Assembly (NCBI GenBank): GCA_029204225.1
Contig: CM055099.1
Span: forward strand, 43,586,914-43,650,913
Direction: 5' to 3'
Length of the DNA stretch: 64,000 bases
Source: Diphasiastrum complanatum
Lineage: Eukaryota; Streptophyta; Lycopodiopsida; Lycopodiales; Lycopodiaceae
A model generated the notes under the pieces. The model did no database searches. It saw nothing but the letters and a program-made list of their open reading frames with translations, and had not been told where the DNA came from. This document shows, piece after piece, positions 9,734 to 22,479 of this stretch (position 1 is its first letter; each line of letters begins with the position of its first letter). The position numbers and the translations under genes were made by a program.

Positions 9734-12391
9734 TGGATGGCGTAATGGAACAACAAGTCATTGATGCAGCATTTCTTGCACACTACACGTCAAGCCACCA
9801 CTACCCAGCTAGCCAACCTGGGATTACGCACACATGAATAGAGCACATGAATAGAAAGCTTTAGGAACTTTCAAAAACAAGCTAGGTGGTGGTGTGTCAA
9901 AATGATAGTCCCTCGAACTTGGACGCAAACCTTCTTTATCCCATATCTTAGCATTGAAACTATGATTCATTACTAGAATATCGAAATCATTGGAGGTCCA
10001 TAAACTTAATGTGTGCAATTTTGAGTAGACTCTTTGTGATTTATTTTGGAACATGTGGCAAAAACTCTACAAAATATTTTATATATCTAATTGTTGATAG
10101 TCAAAGGAAATACTCCTGGATTCTATGCTCTTAGTCCTTCTTGGAAAAGAATGGACTTTTGGAAGTTTATTTGAATTAGGAAAAAATATTATAATGGTGA
10201 AATACTATATAAACATATTATAAAGGAGAGGTTTTGGCATAATTTTGTCAATGGATTCAACCTAGCTGATTTTGTATATCACCAACATCCTAATGGATAG
10301 ACTTGGTCCAAGTACAAACAACAAACAAGGGACAAACAAATAAAAAAGGTATAATAACTCTATGTATGCAAAGATGCACATCTGATCATGAACAAGAGTT
10401 AGGATAGTACCATCTCTTATAATTTTGATCTGCATTACCCCATTCTGATAGATATTTCTTGTGAAGGAGAAATTACCATTGAAGATCCTTAAGGTCATAC
10501 ACTCATTGCTTCATTGCTAATAGGGCCCAAATGTAAGGAGAGAGTAACCAATAAGCAAAACAAGTCTCTACAACAAAAACCAACATAAACTGAAGATTTC
10601 TTATTGAAAACGGTAAACACAAGAAAGTAAATTTTTGCAACAACATTTCTCTCCTTCATAAAGTATGAGATGCCCTCTCAAAAGAATTCGAATGATCCTC
10701 ATCTCAATGCCTTTGTTGTTGATCTTCAAGGAAGTAATAGCATGAAGTAAATTCATAAAAAAGCAAGTCTCAAACTTAGATCAATGAAGCATGACTTTCC
10801 ACCTCTTTCTTATTCTACCACAACAAACATAGAAACTTACCTTGAGAAAAAATATCTACATTGCGGAATATTTGAATGGAAGTATGTGTTCAACAATTTA
10901 GAGTACTATTTTGTACGTACCACTATGAGGATTTCAACTAGCAACAAGAAATATCATGAAGTATAAATAGTGACTATGTAGTGGGCATTGACCCACAATA
11001 TGTATGAACAATTATTAGCAAGAGTTTCATACGCATGGACATACAAGCTGCATTTATTGGCATGTATGAGAAAATTTTTGAGGTTTGATGACCTTGAAAA
11101 AAAATTATATTATGTTGTTTGGAACTACACAAAGATTGATATTCAAGTCCTTCGAGCTCAATTCCTACTCACAATCCCCTCTCTCTTTTTCCCAATAAGG
11201 ATCTAGTCAAACTTAGCCCCAAGAAATATCATGCTTTATTTTTGAAAAATCTTAGATTTCTTGTTGGCCTGACCTATTTGACAAATTGAAATGTTTCTCC
11301 TACTAATTCCTATTTTTTCATATCAAGAGTAACATATGTTTTCTCATACTACAAATTCTTATAAATCAAATTGGAATCTTACGGCAGAAAACATTTTCTT
11401 AGGTGATGATGTATGATGAGTTTAATGCTAAGGTTTCTAGTGTTGCTCTGTGGTTTTCTATATGGAAAGCAAGAAATGGGATCATATTTAAAAACTAATA
11501 TAGTCTTTCTATTCCCATTCATTCCTTACTAAGACTATGATAAGTATTGGTCTAGTTGTTTAGAACATGCGTGATGCCTACATTGTACACAATTCCAAGG
11601 TTGTGAAGTATTCTTCCTTTTTGCAATCTTGTATGTTTGTGGATATACTAGGAGTTAATCAAGTAATAGAACATAAAACGAATTCCCAAGATACTACCAT
11701 TCTTATATTGAGATATTGTTATCTAGGCACACACTTGATTCCTATTTTTTTATTATAAATTTCAAATATTATAAAAGAACATGTTCTCATTGAATGGTGT
11801 ATTTGAAGTTAGTACCATATTTTACTTAAAAATTGGGCCTTCTTCGAAATGGGAATGAGACTTGTAATTGGGAAAACTTCTACATGACTTGTACCTAGAG
11901 TTCATATTGCATGCATCAACGTATGGCATGTATTTGCTCTCCAAATATGATGTACCTAAAGATCCTTCTTGTTAGGAGGATCAATGATGCATTTGTCATA
12001 CTCACTTAAGAGTGACTAGCCTAGTTAATATCCATAGCCAAATTGGGAAAGAGAATTTTAATTCCAAGAGGAGGTGGAGAGAAACACTTGGCTTTACTAG
12101 CTTGCAAAGAATCATAAATATAGATATTTGATCAAACAGCCTTACACTAGTCTATCCAATTGGCTGTTCCACCTTTGGCTTATTTGGTAGTAGAAAACTT
12201 AGCTAGACCTAAAACCTTTAACCCTTAAAACATATGAAATGGCTTAAATATGTGTAATTATGCTTGGTACTTATTACTCTTAGTTTTTGGATGATGAGGG
12301 CGGAAGGCGAGCTGGGCGATGGCAAATCTGGCTGCTGGATGATGCAGAGGGATAGCATTAAGAATGGATAGGAGATTGCGCTGAAGCTCAC
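9734..12391. other. Long AT-rich intergenic region
   Basis: I find no conserved protein motif, LTR ends or long repeats. Open frames at 10262-10498, 10784-10966, 10988-11206 and 11567-11758 are short, use AT-rich codons and have no recognisable domains. The last 200 bases before 12392 should contain the 3' UTR of the polyketide synthase gene on the minus strand. Confidence 0.5.
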
Positions 12392-13833
12392 TCAGACCAG
12401 ATTGCGAGCGAGCAAGCCTTCCATGGTGACTCCAGGTCCAAAAGCTAGTATCAATCCCCACTCTGGATCTTTGTTGCAGTGTGTTTCCAGCTTGATGCTG
12501 CTGTTTTTGTTGTTGCTGCTGACTTGGCGCATGTAGTCCAGAACATAGATGATGGTGTTGCTGTTCACGTTGCCAAAGTCTGACAGGACCTGTCTACTAC
12601 AGTCTAGCTTCTCGGGCGAGAGTTCCATTCGCTTCTCCACAGCATTGAGGATGGCAGGACCACCCGGATGCACTGCCCAGAAAAGTTCGTTGTAGCTGAG
12701 ATCCAGCTGAGTTTTCTGCAAAATTCCTTGGCAAAACTCCTCGATGTTGTCTTCGATCAGCTTTGGCAGTTCTCGGCCTAGAGTGAAAATTATTCCATCT
12801 TCTGTAAGCTGTCCATCGATGGTGCTCTCTGTTCCTGGAATGTAGCTTTGCTCTGCGCAATCCAGCTCGAAGTAAGGTGTTTCTATTATGGGCAGCGGAT
12901 CTGCTCCTAGAATCATTGCGCCCGCTCCATCGCCGAAGAGAGCGGCTCCGACGAGATCGTAAGGACGATCAGGGTTGGGAGGGCGCCACCCTATGATGGT
13001 TGTATCACTCGTTGCCAGAAGAACTCTGCTTCCTGGATTGTTTTCAGCTAGATCCTTTGCTGTTCTCAAACCTGCAGCTCCCCCGTAGCAACCCAGCATG
13101 TAAAGCATCACACGCTTCACATCCTTGCGTAAACCCAAGCTTTTGGCCAGGTGGAGATCGCCACCAGGAAAACGGACCTCGCTGGAGGAGACGTAAACCA
13201 GGTGGGTTATCTCAGAAATCGGACGACCCCATTCTTTGACCGCATTACTAGCTGCTTCCACAGCTAATTTAGTCACTGCTGCTCCAGATATTTCCAGCCT
13301 TTGTCTGATACTCGGAGCTCCTGCAGTGTAGAACTCAGGGTGCTTTTCCAGAATCTCTTTGGTCATAACAACATAACGAGTCTTCACGGTAGTAGTTTTG
13401 CCTGCAAAACCATGGAGATACAAATTCGATCATGAAACAATGGGTTCATGCAAACCTGCTTCGCTTTAGGTCGTTATGTATGTATAGAACCATAACTGTA
13501 TGCTATACAGCAATAACTATGATTACGAAGGCACTTACAGAGTCTTTCAAGCTTCTGCCTCAACACAGGATTTTCAACCTTTGTGTCCCTGAAGTATCCG
13601 TCCACCAGTAGCTCCTGCTTTACCAGAGTTTCAGGCAAGGCTTTCCCAAAAGCGAGCGCGGTCACTTTGCCTGCTCTTGGAACCCGTCTCGGCACAGAAA
13701 ATCCATTGGCTTTAACGATTCCATTTGGCTGTGCATGACTATCAATTCCTACCTTTTTGAGAAATCCTTTCGCCTCTTCAACCGAGTCTGGTGTCTCCTG
13801 GACGTAGTGCCTTGTCTGAATCATAGTTGCCAT
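12392..13833 (-). CDS. ASCL: Type III polyketide synthase, ASCL (LAP5/LAP6) type
   Basis: Two exons: 13833-13539 and 13401-12392, giving 434 residues. The intron (13538-13402, GTAAGT...TTTTGCAG) splits a Cys codon (residue 99), the conserved intron site of chalcone synthase-like genes. Catalytic Cys203 is in GCYGG, His343 in VHPGG and Asn376 in DFGN; LFGDGAGA and the C-terminal AFGPG loop are present. The AFGPGVTMEGLLARNL end, RPPNPDRPYDLVGAALFGDG and VSSSEVRFPGGDL are typical of the anther-specific CHS-like clade. That clade condenses hydroxy fatty acyl-CoA with malonyl-CoA into alkylpyrones for sporopollenin of pollen and spore walls. The N-terminus is about 40 residues longer than usual. 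The ATG is in good context (gcgATGgc). The gene looks intact; a true CHS is less likely. Confidence 0.93.
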
Positions 13834-14300
13834 CGCAGACGGAAAAGGAGATGTTTGAACCTAAAAGAAGCTGTAGAAATAGCTGCAAAGTTAGCCACAA
13901 TCAGCAAAGAATCCAAGAGATTTCTACTAGAGCTGACTAGCGGCTAGCTGAGGAATTCAGTGCCACATGAAAGGCTGTAAATTGGAGTAACAATTCACTC
14001 TGAGGAACACTCCGATACTGATGAACGCAGCCGAGACAGACACTGCCGAGTAAATTCGCAGACAGAAGCCACGCACCTACGAAGTGCTTGAAGTAGGCAA
14101 GCACAAGAAACAACCTTTCGCTGCTCACCGCAAACTTCATACAAAGGAGGGATCCAGAAGGGAGAGGGCAACATGCGAAGCTACTTTTAGAGCTAAGCTG
14201 AACTCACTGAGAAAATTAGGAATGATGATCAGCAAATGCGATGAAAGCCCCGGACGCAAGCACCCTGATGAGGCTTGACAGGATGCAAACCACCAGGAAG

Positions 14301-14308
14301 TATATATA
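14301..14308 (-). promoter_or_regulatory. Probable TATA box of the ASCL-type gene
   Basis: A tatatata motif lies 468 bases upstream of the ASCL ATG. On the minus strand it is preceded by a TC tract (14319-14342) and nothing else in 13834-14400 resembles a TATA box. If used, the 5' UTR is about 440 bases. The start site is not proven. Confidence 0.45.
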
Positions 14309-14318
14309 GAAGGAGGCT

Positions 14319-14342
14319 GAGAGAGAGAGAGAGAGAGAGAGA
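14319..14342. repeat. GA microsatellite in the ASCL promoter
   Basis: Twelve GA units (TC on the transcribed strand) lie about 11 bases upstream of the TATA motif. Pyrimidine-rich patches of this kind are common near plant core promoters. This one may be regulatory or just a microsatellite. Confidence 0.8.
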
Positions 14343-14690
14343 TGGTGTTGCAGGTGAGCGGCAAGGAAGAGGACGATAGAGTGTGATCCACCCACTTCCA
14401 ACTCTCCCCTATTTCTTCTTCCTCTTCTTCTTCTTATTCTGAATTTGAAAATCATGCAATTTTGAGGTTCGTTAGGCCATGCAACGTGCATGTGAATATT
14501 TTTTATGAAGGCAAATATCCACTTTACATCAATCATAAATATGACCAGCCTAAACATGCATGTTAGGTCCCATAGCAAGGTAGAATAAGTGTTTCCACCA
14601 AGGCTGATCTACTACACACCCTAGGAATGGCATTGTAAATCAAGTAATTACTCAGCCTATACTTGTTGCTTCCAACTCTAAGATGTCAAT
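14343..14690. other. Upstream region of ASCL gene, no further gene
   Basis: A TTC-rich patch at 14407-14437 is the only notable feature. The minus-strand frames here translate the GA tract and the TTC patch and are rejected. Confidence 0.4.
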
Positions 14691-14942
14691 GGTAAGATGC
14701 AAGGTTTGAGCTTGTGCTATATAACATTCTTGCCCATAAAGATCTACTCCTCACAACTCCAAGATGTGAATGATGTATCATGTGGGGTTTTGAGCATGTG
14801 CTACATAACACTCCTATACCCAACTACATCTACTCATATTGGTATGCTGCATCTTTAGATCATGTGGGGTTTTGAGCATGTGCTACATGACACTCTTATA
14901 CCCAACTACATCTACTCATCGTGGTATGCTACATCTTTAGAT
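14691..14942. repeat. 82-bp tandem repeat (two close copies plus one diverged)
   Basis: Units with catgtggggttttgagcatg, then tacccaactacatctactca and a tatgctgcatctttag end start at 14777 and 14859, an 82-bp period with few differences. A third, diverged unit (gatgcaaggtttgagcttgtgctatataac) lies before them from about 14691. There is no coding content. Confidence 0.8.
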
Positions 14943-15691
14943 CTTGGGAAAGAACTTGGATTTGGCATAAGAGTTGCAAGCCCATAAGAGATAGGATTTG
15001 GTCTTGGTAGCTTGTAGCAATGAAAACTAGATTTGCCAATTCTGCCTACGCTGACAAATCTGGCTATGGGCATATGGCCCTAAAACTCTTCACCCTAGAT
15101 CTATTCCTTGTGTGGATGTGTTCAAATCCTTGTGCATGTGTCATTCTAAGGATATCTTGAATTTTTTGTCCCAAGATTGTTTCTTGTTACTTGTACATGG
15201 ATTAATTGCCCCCATCACCACTTGTTTGCCACAAGATGTATGTTGTACTACCACTCAATTGTTGCCCAATATTGTCCATTGTCCACTAGCACTGGATTAT
15301 TGCCTAGATGCAATATGTTAAAGCTTGGACATATGGTGCCTCCTCTATGGCTTCCCTTAATGCAATATGTTTCTACTTGGATGCAACTACTATAATCTGG
15401 CACTAGAAGTTGATGTTTGTGTATTCAATTGCCACGTGGTTGCCACTTGGATAGACAAAAAGTCAATATCCAACCAATAATGGTATAAACAAGTAGATGA
15501 CCTTGGAGGGCTGACACACAATCATTGACAACCCATGTATAAATCCGGTTTTAAAGACTTGAACCGACAGGTATAAAAAAATTAAGTTGTTGTAGTATGC
15601 TCTTTGGCACCATAAGAAGATACATGTTATATAATAAAAAAGATGGATAGTAGCTATTAGCATGCATCATTACAAAAGTTTGGTGTATAGA
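14943..15691. other. No supported feature
   Basis: The plus-strand frames at 15112-15321 and 15177-15395 overlap in different phases and carry no known domain. The segment ends at the target duplication of Copia-1 (ataga, 15687-15691). Confidence 0.4.
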
Positions 15692-15956
15692 TGTCAACAA
15701 TCAGAAATGCAACATCAAGCATTCACCATAAGCAATCACCAAGTAAGGAGCCGGAAGACAAACACGCAATATCACTCTATCACACTACAATCATACTAAA
15801 TATAAAATGTACATATAAACCCTGAACCCTGATAGAGAGAGAAAACCTACGAATAGACTAATAGACTAGCCTTTGGCTAATTACAGCTGGTAACAACTGT
15901 CAACATTAATGTACATCGTAAACAGTAACAATGAAGTTTATCATTGATTTCTAACA
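15692..15956 (-). repeat. Copia-1 3' LTR
   Basis: On the element strand it starts tgttagaaatcaatgataaa and ends ttgttgaca. The polypurine tract lies immediately outside at 15957-15966. Confidence 0.93.
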
Positions 15957-18900
15957 CTCTCCCTCAATGATAAAATTACATTCTTCTATTCCTAATAGAG
16001 TACGAAACCTCTCAAATTTACTACCTAATGACTTGGTAAAAATATCTGCCATTTGATCTTCAGATTTACAAAAAACAAGATCAATGGCTCCATCAAGAAT
16101 TTTCTCTCGAATAAAATGATAGTGTATTTCGATGTGCTTGGTTTGAGCATGTAAAACTGGATTTTTGGCAAGACGAATGCAGCTTTGATTGTCGCAAGAT
16201 ATAGGAGTCGCATCCACCTAGGGATGACCTAAATCCACAAGCAATCTTCGTAACCATACTGCTTCTTGTGTAGCATTGCTGAGTGCTCGATATTCAGCTT
16301 CCGTTGATGATAACGCTATTGTAGGTTGCTTTTTGCTGCTCCATGAAATTGTAGCTATACCACAACTTAATGTATGACCACTGGTAGATCTTATGTCATC
16401 AATATTACCTGCCCAATCGGCATCTGTATAACCTACCAACATTGGCGCTTCGGGCTGATCATACTTCAAACCAAAAATTAATGTTCCTCGAATGTATCTG
16501 AGAATATGTTTAGTAGACTTCCAGTGTGCTTGACTAGGATCTTGCATAAATTGACTAACAACACCAATAGCATAAGAAATATCAGGTCGTGTGTGTGTCA
16601 AATAAATCAAACTACCCACCAGCTATCTATACAAATAAGCATCCACTATCTCAGATTCATCATATGCAGTAAGCTTCATGTTGACATCCATAGGTGTACT
16701 CAAGGGTTTACAATCCTGCATATTGAACTTATAAAACAAATCTCGTGCATATTTGCTTTGTGTAAGAAAGACCATGTCTTCTTTTTGCCATACTTCAATG
16801 TCAAGATAGTAGTGCAATCCTAGATCACTCATGTCAAAAGCATTGAAAAGATTTGATTTCATTTCATTACTTAACCTCTCATTACTTCCTGTAATAATCA
16901 AATCATCCACGTACAACAGAATGAGCACTATATCTGAATCTTGCCTTAGAATGTAAAGATTAGGATCAGCATCACTCTTTATCATTCCCCTTCGCTTGAA
17001 GTGCTCATCAATGGAAGAGTACCATGCTCGTGGTGCTTGCTTCAATCCATATATGGCTTTGTTGAGTTTACAAACCAAATGATCTCTTCCTGGCTCAACA
17101 AACCCTTGAGGTTGCTCTAAATATACCTCTTCATCCAATACTCCATTAAGAAAAGCAAATTTGACATCCATTTGCTGGATTTTCCAACCATAGAAAGCAG
17201 AAATTGCAATGATAGAACAAATAGTTACCATTTTGGCTACAGGTGCGAAGGTCTCCTCAAAGTCTGTATCTTCCTGCTGCTCAAAACCTCTTGCAACTAA
17301 TCGTGCCTTGTACTTGTTGAGTTGTCCATCCACTCCATACTTCGTCTTGTAGATCCACTTACATGTGATAGGCATCTTACCATCAGGTAGCTCAACCAAG
17401 TCCCACGTTTTGTTCTTCGATATAGCCTCCATTTCTGTTTCCATAGCTGCACACCACTCCTTGTGTTCCTTTGCTTCGTTGAAAGTTTTAGGTTCTTGAG
17501 CCGTTAAGATGGATACCATTAGGGCTAGATTCATCTCTAATCTTGCAGGAGGTTTTTAATTTCTACTTGATCTTCTAGGCTCTCCTTGCTCACTAGATTC
17601 GGGAGTATCTCCCTTCTTTGCACCATTTGTGACTGATACGTACCATTTAGGTACTCTCTTGGGAATTTTAGCATCAGGCTTGCCTTTGTCCAATGGATTT
17701 TCTATATCAAAATCCACTTCCTTCTTGACCTGTACTTTCGCTCCCTCATCAAAAGGTTCAGTGATTACATCAGATTGTTCACCTTGGCCCATCTTGTCAA
17801 ACGTAGAATCTCTAGAAATTACAAAATTCTGTGCATTTGTGTCATACATCCTATATGCCTTGGCCTTCTCATCATATCCAAGGAAAATACACTTGATAGC
17901 TTTTGCATCCAGTTTTCTTTGTTTCTCATCAAGAATATGAGCATAAGCATCACAACCAAATACTCTCAAATGAGAAATATTAGGTTTCTTTCCAATAACA
18001 GCTTCATGATACCTTCCACGGATTTGGCCATCTCAACAATAGATCTGTTCTTTCGTTCTGCAACTCCATTTTGATGTGGTGAATAAGGTGTTGTAGTCTG
18101 CCTCTTGATCCCTTGATCTTTGCAGAAATCAATAAATTCTGTCAAAAAATACTCACCACCTCCATCAGATCTCAAAGTTTTGATGCAACATCTTGTTTGC
18201 TTTTCAGATAATGCCTTGAATTCCTTGAACTTAGCAAAAGCATCTGATTTCTTGCTTATGAAATAAATCCAAATGCATCTGCTATAATCATCAATGAAGG
18301 TGATAAAGTAATAGTAGCCACTAAGAGATCTAGTCTGCATAGGTCCACATAGATCACTGTGAAAAAGATCTAGAATGCCATTGGCTCTCCTTTCTACACT
18401 TTTGGGAAACCTCTCTCTGTGTTGTTTTCCCAAAATACAACCTTCACAAATTTTTCCTTCAAAAGAAATATCAGGCAATCCTATAACTAGATTACCTCTT
18501 TTGAGAATCTGTAAACTTTGAGCACTAATATGACCAAATCGTTGATGCCAAAGATCACTTCGACTATCAACTGTGCTTACCATAGCTTGAGCAAAAGATC
18601 TCGCATTCAATTTGTAGAGTCGATTCCCGTTGACTCTAGCTCCTGTAGCAATCACTTTGTAGTGATTCTTGATGTCTTTAAAAAGACATTTGTCGCTGTC
18701 AAACTCAACCTTGAGTTGTTGATCAGCCATCGTCCCAACAGATAGTAGATTGTTAGCTAAGCCAGGTACATATTGCACATTGCTTATCCACTTTATCTTT
18801 CCGCTGGCTAACTTCACTGGTACCACTCCAACTCCTTTAACAGATAGCAATTTGCCATTGGCTTGTCCAACTTCATCACCATTATGAGTTTCCTTGAGTT

Positions 18901-19930
18901 CTGAAAACCACTCTTTCCTTGAAGTCATGTGCTTGGATCCACCACTATCAATGTACCAGGTATCCTTGGTTTCATCACTTGTCATTAATGCTATAATGAA
19001 CAATTTTGAGCTCTATCCTGTATCATCTCCATATTGATCATCATCGTATTGATGTTGATCAGTAAAATTGTTTTCATAATAATAATCATCAAATTGATGT
19101 CGATCAGCATAATTTTCCACTTGCCCTTTGTCTTTTCTTTGTTCCATCTCCTTCTATTTTTTGAAGCATTGACCAGGTTTGTTGCAATATCTACAATTTC
19201 CATGTTTATTTTGTCTGGAATAGCCGCGTCCTTGACCTCGGCCTTGATTCCAATTGTCTCGATTTGGGCCATCATTGGATTGTTCTTGAAATTATTGGAA
19301 TGATCCACGATTGGAGTTTCCACCTCTTGATTCGTGTCTTCCATGACCAAAGTTCTCTTGACGTTGTTCTTCCTACAAAAGCAATCCACCTAACTCTTCA
19401 TAGGTTGGAAGATTTTCCTGTGTGGCTATACTTGTCACAAACATCTGATGTGACTCACTCAAACTATTCAATGTCAACTGCACAATCTCACAATCCTGTA
19501 CTCGCTCTCCAACTGCTGCTAATTGGTCACGAATCTCTTTGATCTTCAATAGGTGATTAGCAACAGTTGCACCATCATCCATCCGCAATGTGTGCAGCTT
19601 CGTCTTCAGGAATAGCACTCGAGATGTGTTTGTGGTCTCAAACAATGCCTTCAATGTATCCCATGATTCTTTTGGTCCTTCTGAATCCAAAATGTAGGGA
19701 ATAATTGCATCTCTAATTGATAAGTTGATGACATTCTGTGCTTTCCATTTTCTCCTGTCAAATGCCTGTTGATCTTCTTCAATCAATGGCCTTGTCTCTT
19801 CACCTGTCACGATCTCCCATAGCTCCTTTTCCATCAAAATGTTCTTCAGTTTGAATTTCCAAACTGCATAGTTGTCGGCTCCTTTGAATTTGCTTGACTC
19901 ATTGAGGACACTCTCGCTTAGAGTTGCCAT
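15951..19930 (-). pseudogene. Copia-1 gag-pol polyprotein, broken
   Basis: Gag starts at the ATG at 19930. The zinc knuckle near 19150-19190 reads CRYCNKPGQC, where the family His is Gln, and the frame shifts around it. Protease has WYIDSGGSKHMTS (about 18965-18930). Integrase has the H..H pair in WHQRFGH, the CEGC pair, and FIDDYSR and QNGVAERKNR. RT (17534-16623) has the LYVDDLIITG catalytic box and GLKQAPRAWY. RNase H has YTDADWAG and STEAEYRAL. In-frame stops at 16620 and 16217, a stop near 17537 and frame breaks at about 17966, 19000 and 19380 make it non-functional. The protein would copy and integrate the element. Confidence 0.93.
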
Positions 19931-20045
19931 TACTGGATAGACAAGTCCGGATCACAAAAATGGCTCAGTCTGAACACACAACTTAGTCTCCAAATTTTAT
20001 CACACCACAGAACTATATAATTTTTTTTTTTTCGGTTATACACCT

Positions 20046-20265
20046 GATATCGGAATGGAGCGCGGAAGTACAACTGCTCAGGATCCTCTTTAACTTGTAC
20101 GCGTGGATCCGATATTGGAGCATGCGACATCGGACTGGAGCGTGGATGTACAACTGCTAAGAATTCTCTTTAGCTCGTGCGCTTGGATCCGATATCGGTA
20201 CGGACATGTGATATCGGATTGGAGCGCAGATGTACGGTTGCGCTTGGATCCGATATTGGTACGAA
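20046..20265. repeat. ~80-bp tandem repeat in the Copia-1 leader
   Basis: Three units start at about 20046, 20126 and 20210. Each carries a gatatcgg or gacatcgg core, a ggagcg block, a tacaactgct block and a ggatccgatat block. The array lies between the 5' LTR and gag, where packaging signals of retroelements usually sit. Its role is unknown. Confidence 0.7.
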
Positions 20266-20781
20266 TAAAAAAGAGAGGATGTAAGAACTTTCAGAGGGAA
20301 TATTCCAGATTACCTACTTCGGCGTGGCGGCTACGCCGCCTCCTCTTTGCTTAGATTTTAAAACGAGTGATCGTTCAAACAGACAGTTATCAGTAATGTG
20401 AAAGGTATGAAGCCTCAAAGCTCTAAATGGTAGTACTAGACACTGTCAGGTGTGATTTGCAGTAGCCCAAACAAACAAATGAGAGATTTCTTGGCACAAC
20501 TCTCTGACAAATGATACTTTCACAAAGATTAAAAAAAGATATTCCACTCAACAGATTTTCAATCTGTCTCATGGTGGCCTGGCCTTTCCGATGCCTCCGG
20601 GACTGTGTCTTCATTCCCCACTAATAACTGTGAGGTCCAAAACCTGCAAAATACATCAAGAAGAATTTCTTCCAGTTGTTTTTGTCTCTCCAAGCTTTCA
20701 CCTCCTGTGAAGGACTTTCTCACCTCGTTGCAAAGCCTGTGACAAGCTGTATCCACTGATCAAGCACGCAGGACTATCGTA

Positions 20782-20793
20782 GCTCTGATACCA
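20782..20793 (-). other. Copia-1 primer binding site (tRNA-iMet)
   Basis: On the minus strand the bases directly after the 5' LTR read tggtatcagagc, the standard primer site of plant Copia elements. Confidence 0.93.
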
Positions 20794-21056
20794 TGTCAAC
20801 AATAAAAAATGCAACATCAAGCATTCACCATAAGCAATCACCAAGTAAGGAGCCGGGAGACGAACACGCAATATCACTCTATCACACTAGAATCATACTG
20901 AATAGAAAATGTACATATAAACCATGAACCCTGATAGAGAGAGAAAACCTACAAATAGACTAATAGACTAGCCTACGGCTAATTACAACTGGTAACAACT
21001 GTCAACATTAATGTACATCGTAAACTAACAATGAAGTTTATCATTGATTTCTAACA
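20794..21056 (-). repeat. Copia-1 5' LTR
   Basis: It is the partner of the LTR at 15692-15956. The differences are spread along its length, which fits independent decay since insertion. Confidence 0.93.
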
Positions 21057-21660
21057 ATAGATAACAACCACATTTGTGCAAGAGCACAACAGATTGACTC
21101 TTTTTAGTTAATAAAATGACTCTTGCACAAACTCTCTCAATCCAAAAGGGAAGGTAACGGAATTGGAACTTTTTCAGTACTTTTGCATGATATGTGTGAT
21201 ATTTTTCTTTGAAGATTTTTGTGCCTACATAATGAGCCTAGAGTTTAATGTAAAACTGAATGAATTGACATTCCATCACATGACATGTGTGAAGCCAAGA
21301 CATTGGGTGTGTTGGGCTTTAAAGTATGTACAATGTTTTAGAAAGTTATAAATGTGTGATATCAATGTTGCATATCAAAGTACTTGTGTGAAGTATTGGG
21401 TACTAATGTTGTACATAAAACTACCAATGGAAGTAGTTTGTATATATAATAGTACCAATTGCAAACTAGGTCTTAGGGACCAAACATTTAAAGATAACTT
21501 GCAATGCTAATAAAATATGCTATTCATGATTGACATTAAGATGATTATGAAGGATTATTATGGTTGCAAGTCAAGAAAATAAGACAACTTAAGCTAGAGG
21601 TAGCTAGGATTAAAACAAGGAGCTTTGAGTTCTTGAACCAAGAGCAAAATTTTGTTTCAT
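21057..21660. other. No supported gene
   Basis: This follows the Copia-1 target duplication. The plus-strand frame 21163-21351 and minus-strand frame 21545-21733 carry no recognisable domain. Confidence 0.4.
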
Positions 21661-21666
21661 TGTAAA

Positions 21667-22040
21667 CAAAATACAGAGTAGAAGGTTCAATGTTATAGTC
21701 TAGTATAAGCTTAGTCTTGGGAATAGAGCCCAATTAAGGACCTTGAGATTTTGCCTGCATCACTTAATATACAAAAAAAAAAAAAGTAATGATTAGACTT
21801 AGTGCTTGCTTAGTATAATTAATAGCCCTAAAATCTTAGTTCCACTTATAGCTACTACAAAATATAGAGTAGAAGGTTCTATGTTATAGTCTAGTATAAG
21901 CTTAGTCTTGGAAATAGAGCCCAATTAAGGACCTTGAGATACATCAGTTAAGATACAAAACAAAGTAATGATCAGACTTAGTGCTTGCTTAGTATAATTA
22001 ATAGCCCTAAAATCTTAGTTCCACTTATAGCTACTACAAA
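21667..22040. repeat. 191-bp direct tandem duplication
   Basis: Copy one is about 21667-21857 and copy two about 21858-22040. Both run from agagtagaaggtt to cttatagctactacaaa and are nearly identical, apart from an expanded A-tract and about 8 extra bases in the first. This is a recent local duplication of non-coding sequence. Confidence 0.85.
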
Positions 22041-22479
22041 CAAATGAAATGGCAATATTTCCTCTCATAACTAGCAGGTAACATTGTTTTTTTTTAACAT
22101 CAACAACAACTTGAGCATAGTATGACTAGATAGCTATACTATTGATTTTAATCAAAACTTTTTACGTATGGCTTCAACAAACTTTAGGGCATAGCTAGTA
22201 GTGATTGTAGAATAGTGTTCATGTCAAAAACCCCTTATGTTATTCTAACTACACATGTGCTACAAAATAGTCAATTTGCAATGCTGCCAATGGATTATAG
22301 AGTAATATGGATCAACATCTAAATCTCCTAGGAACACATTGTGAGTAGAAATGTTAGGAAGAACATATAGCTAAAATAGCAATGATCGACTTATACAGTG
22401 CTTTCTAAATTTGACGGTACCACGTGTGTCCAATTCTAGAATTATCGGGCCATCTTTCTTGTACGAGCCCTTTGAGTGC
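22041..22479. other. No supported feature
   Basis: AT-rich sequence without long frames. It leads into an LTR remnant whose left edge I cannot fix. Confidence 0.35.

Larger units (their letters stand above)
15692..21056 (-). mobile_element. Copia-1: full-length LTR retrotransposon, decayed
   Basis: The element is 5365 bp on the minus strand and is flanked by a perfect 5-bp target duplication, ATAGA (15687-15691 and 21057-21061). LTRs of 265 and 263 bp start TG and end CA. They differ at about a dozen positions plus one 2-bp indel (about 95% identity), so the insertion is not recent. A tRNA-iMet primer site adjoins the 5' LTR, and a purine tract (gagggagag on the element strand) adjoins the 3' LTR. 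The internal order is gag, protease, integrase, RT, RNase H, as in Ty1/Copia. Confidence 0.95.

Noticed and set aside
12258-14578. Overlapping short frames on both strands around the ASCL gene
   Set aside because: They are shadow frames of the two ASCL exons, the intron or the GA tract.
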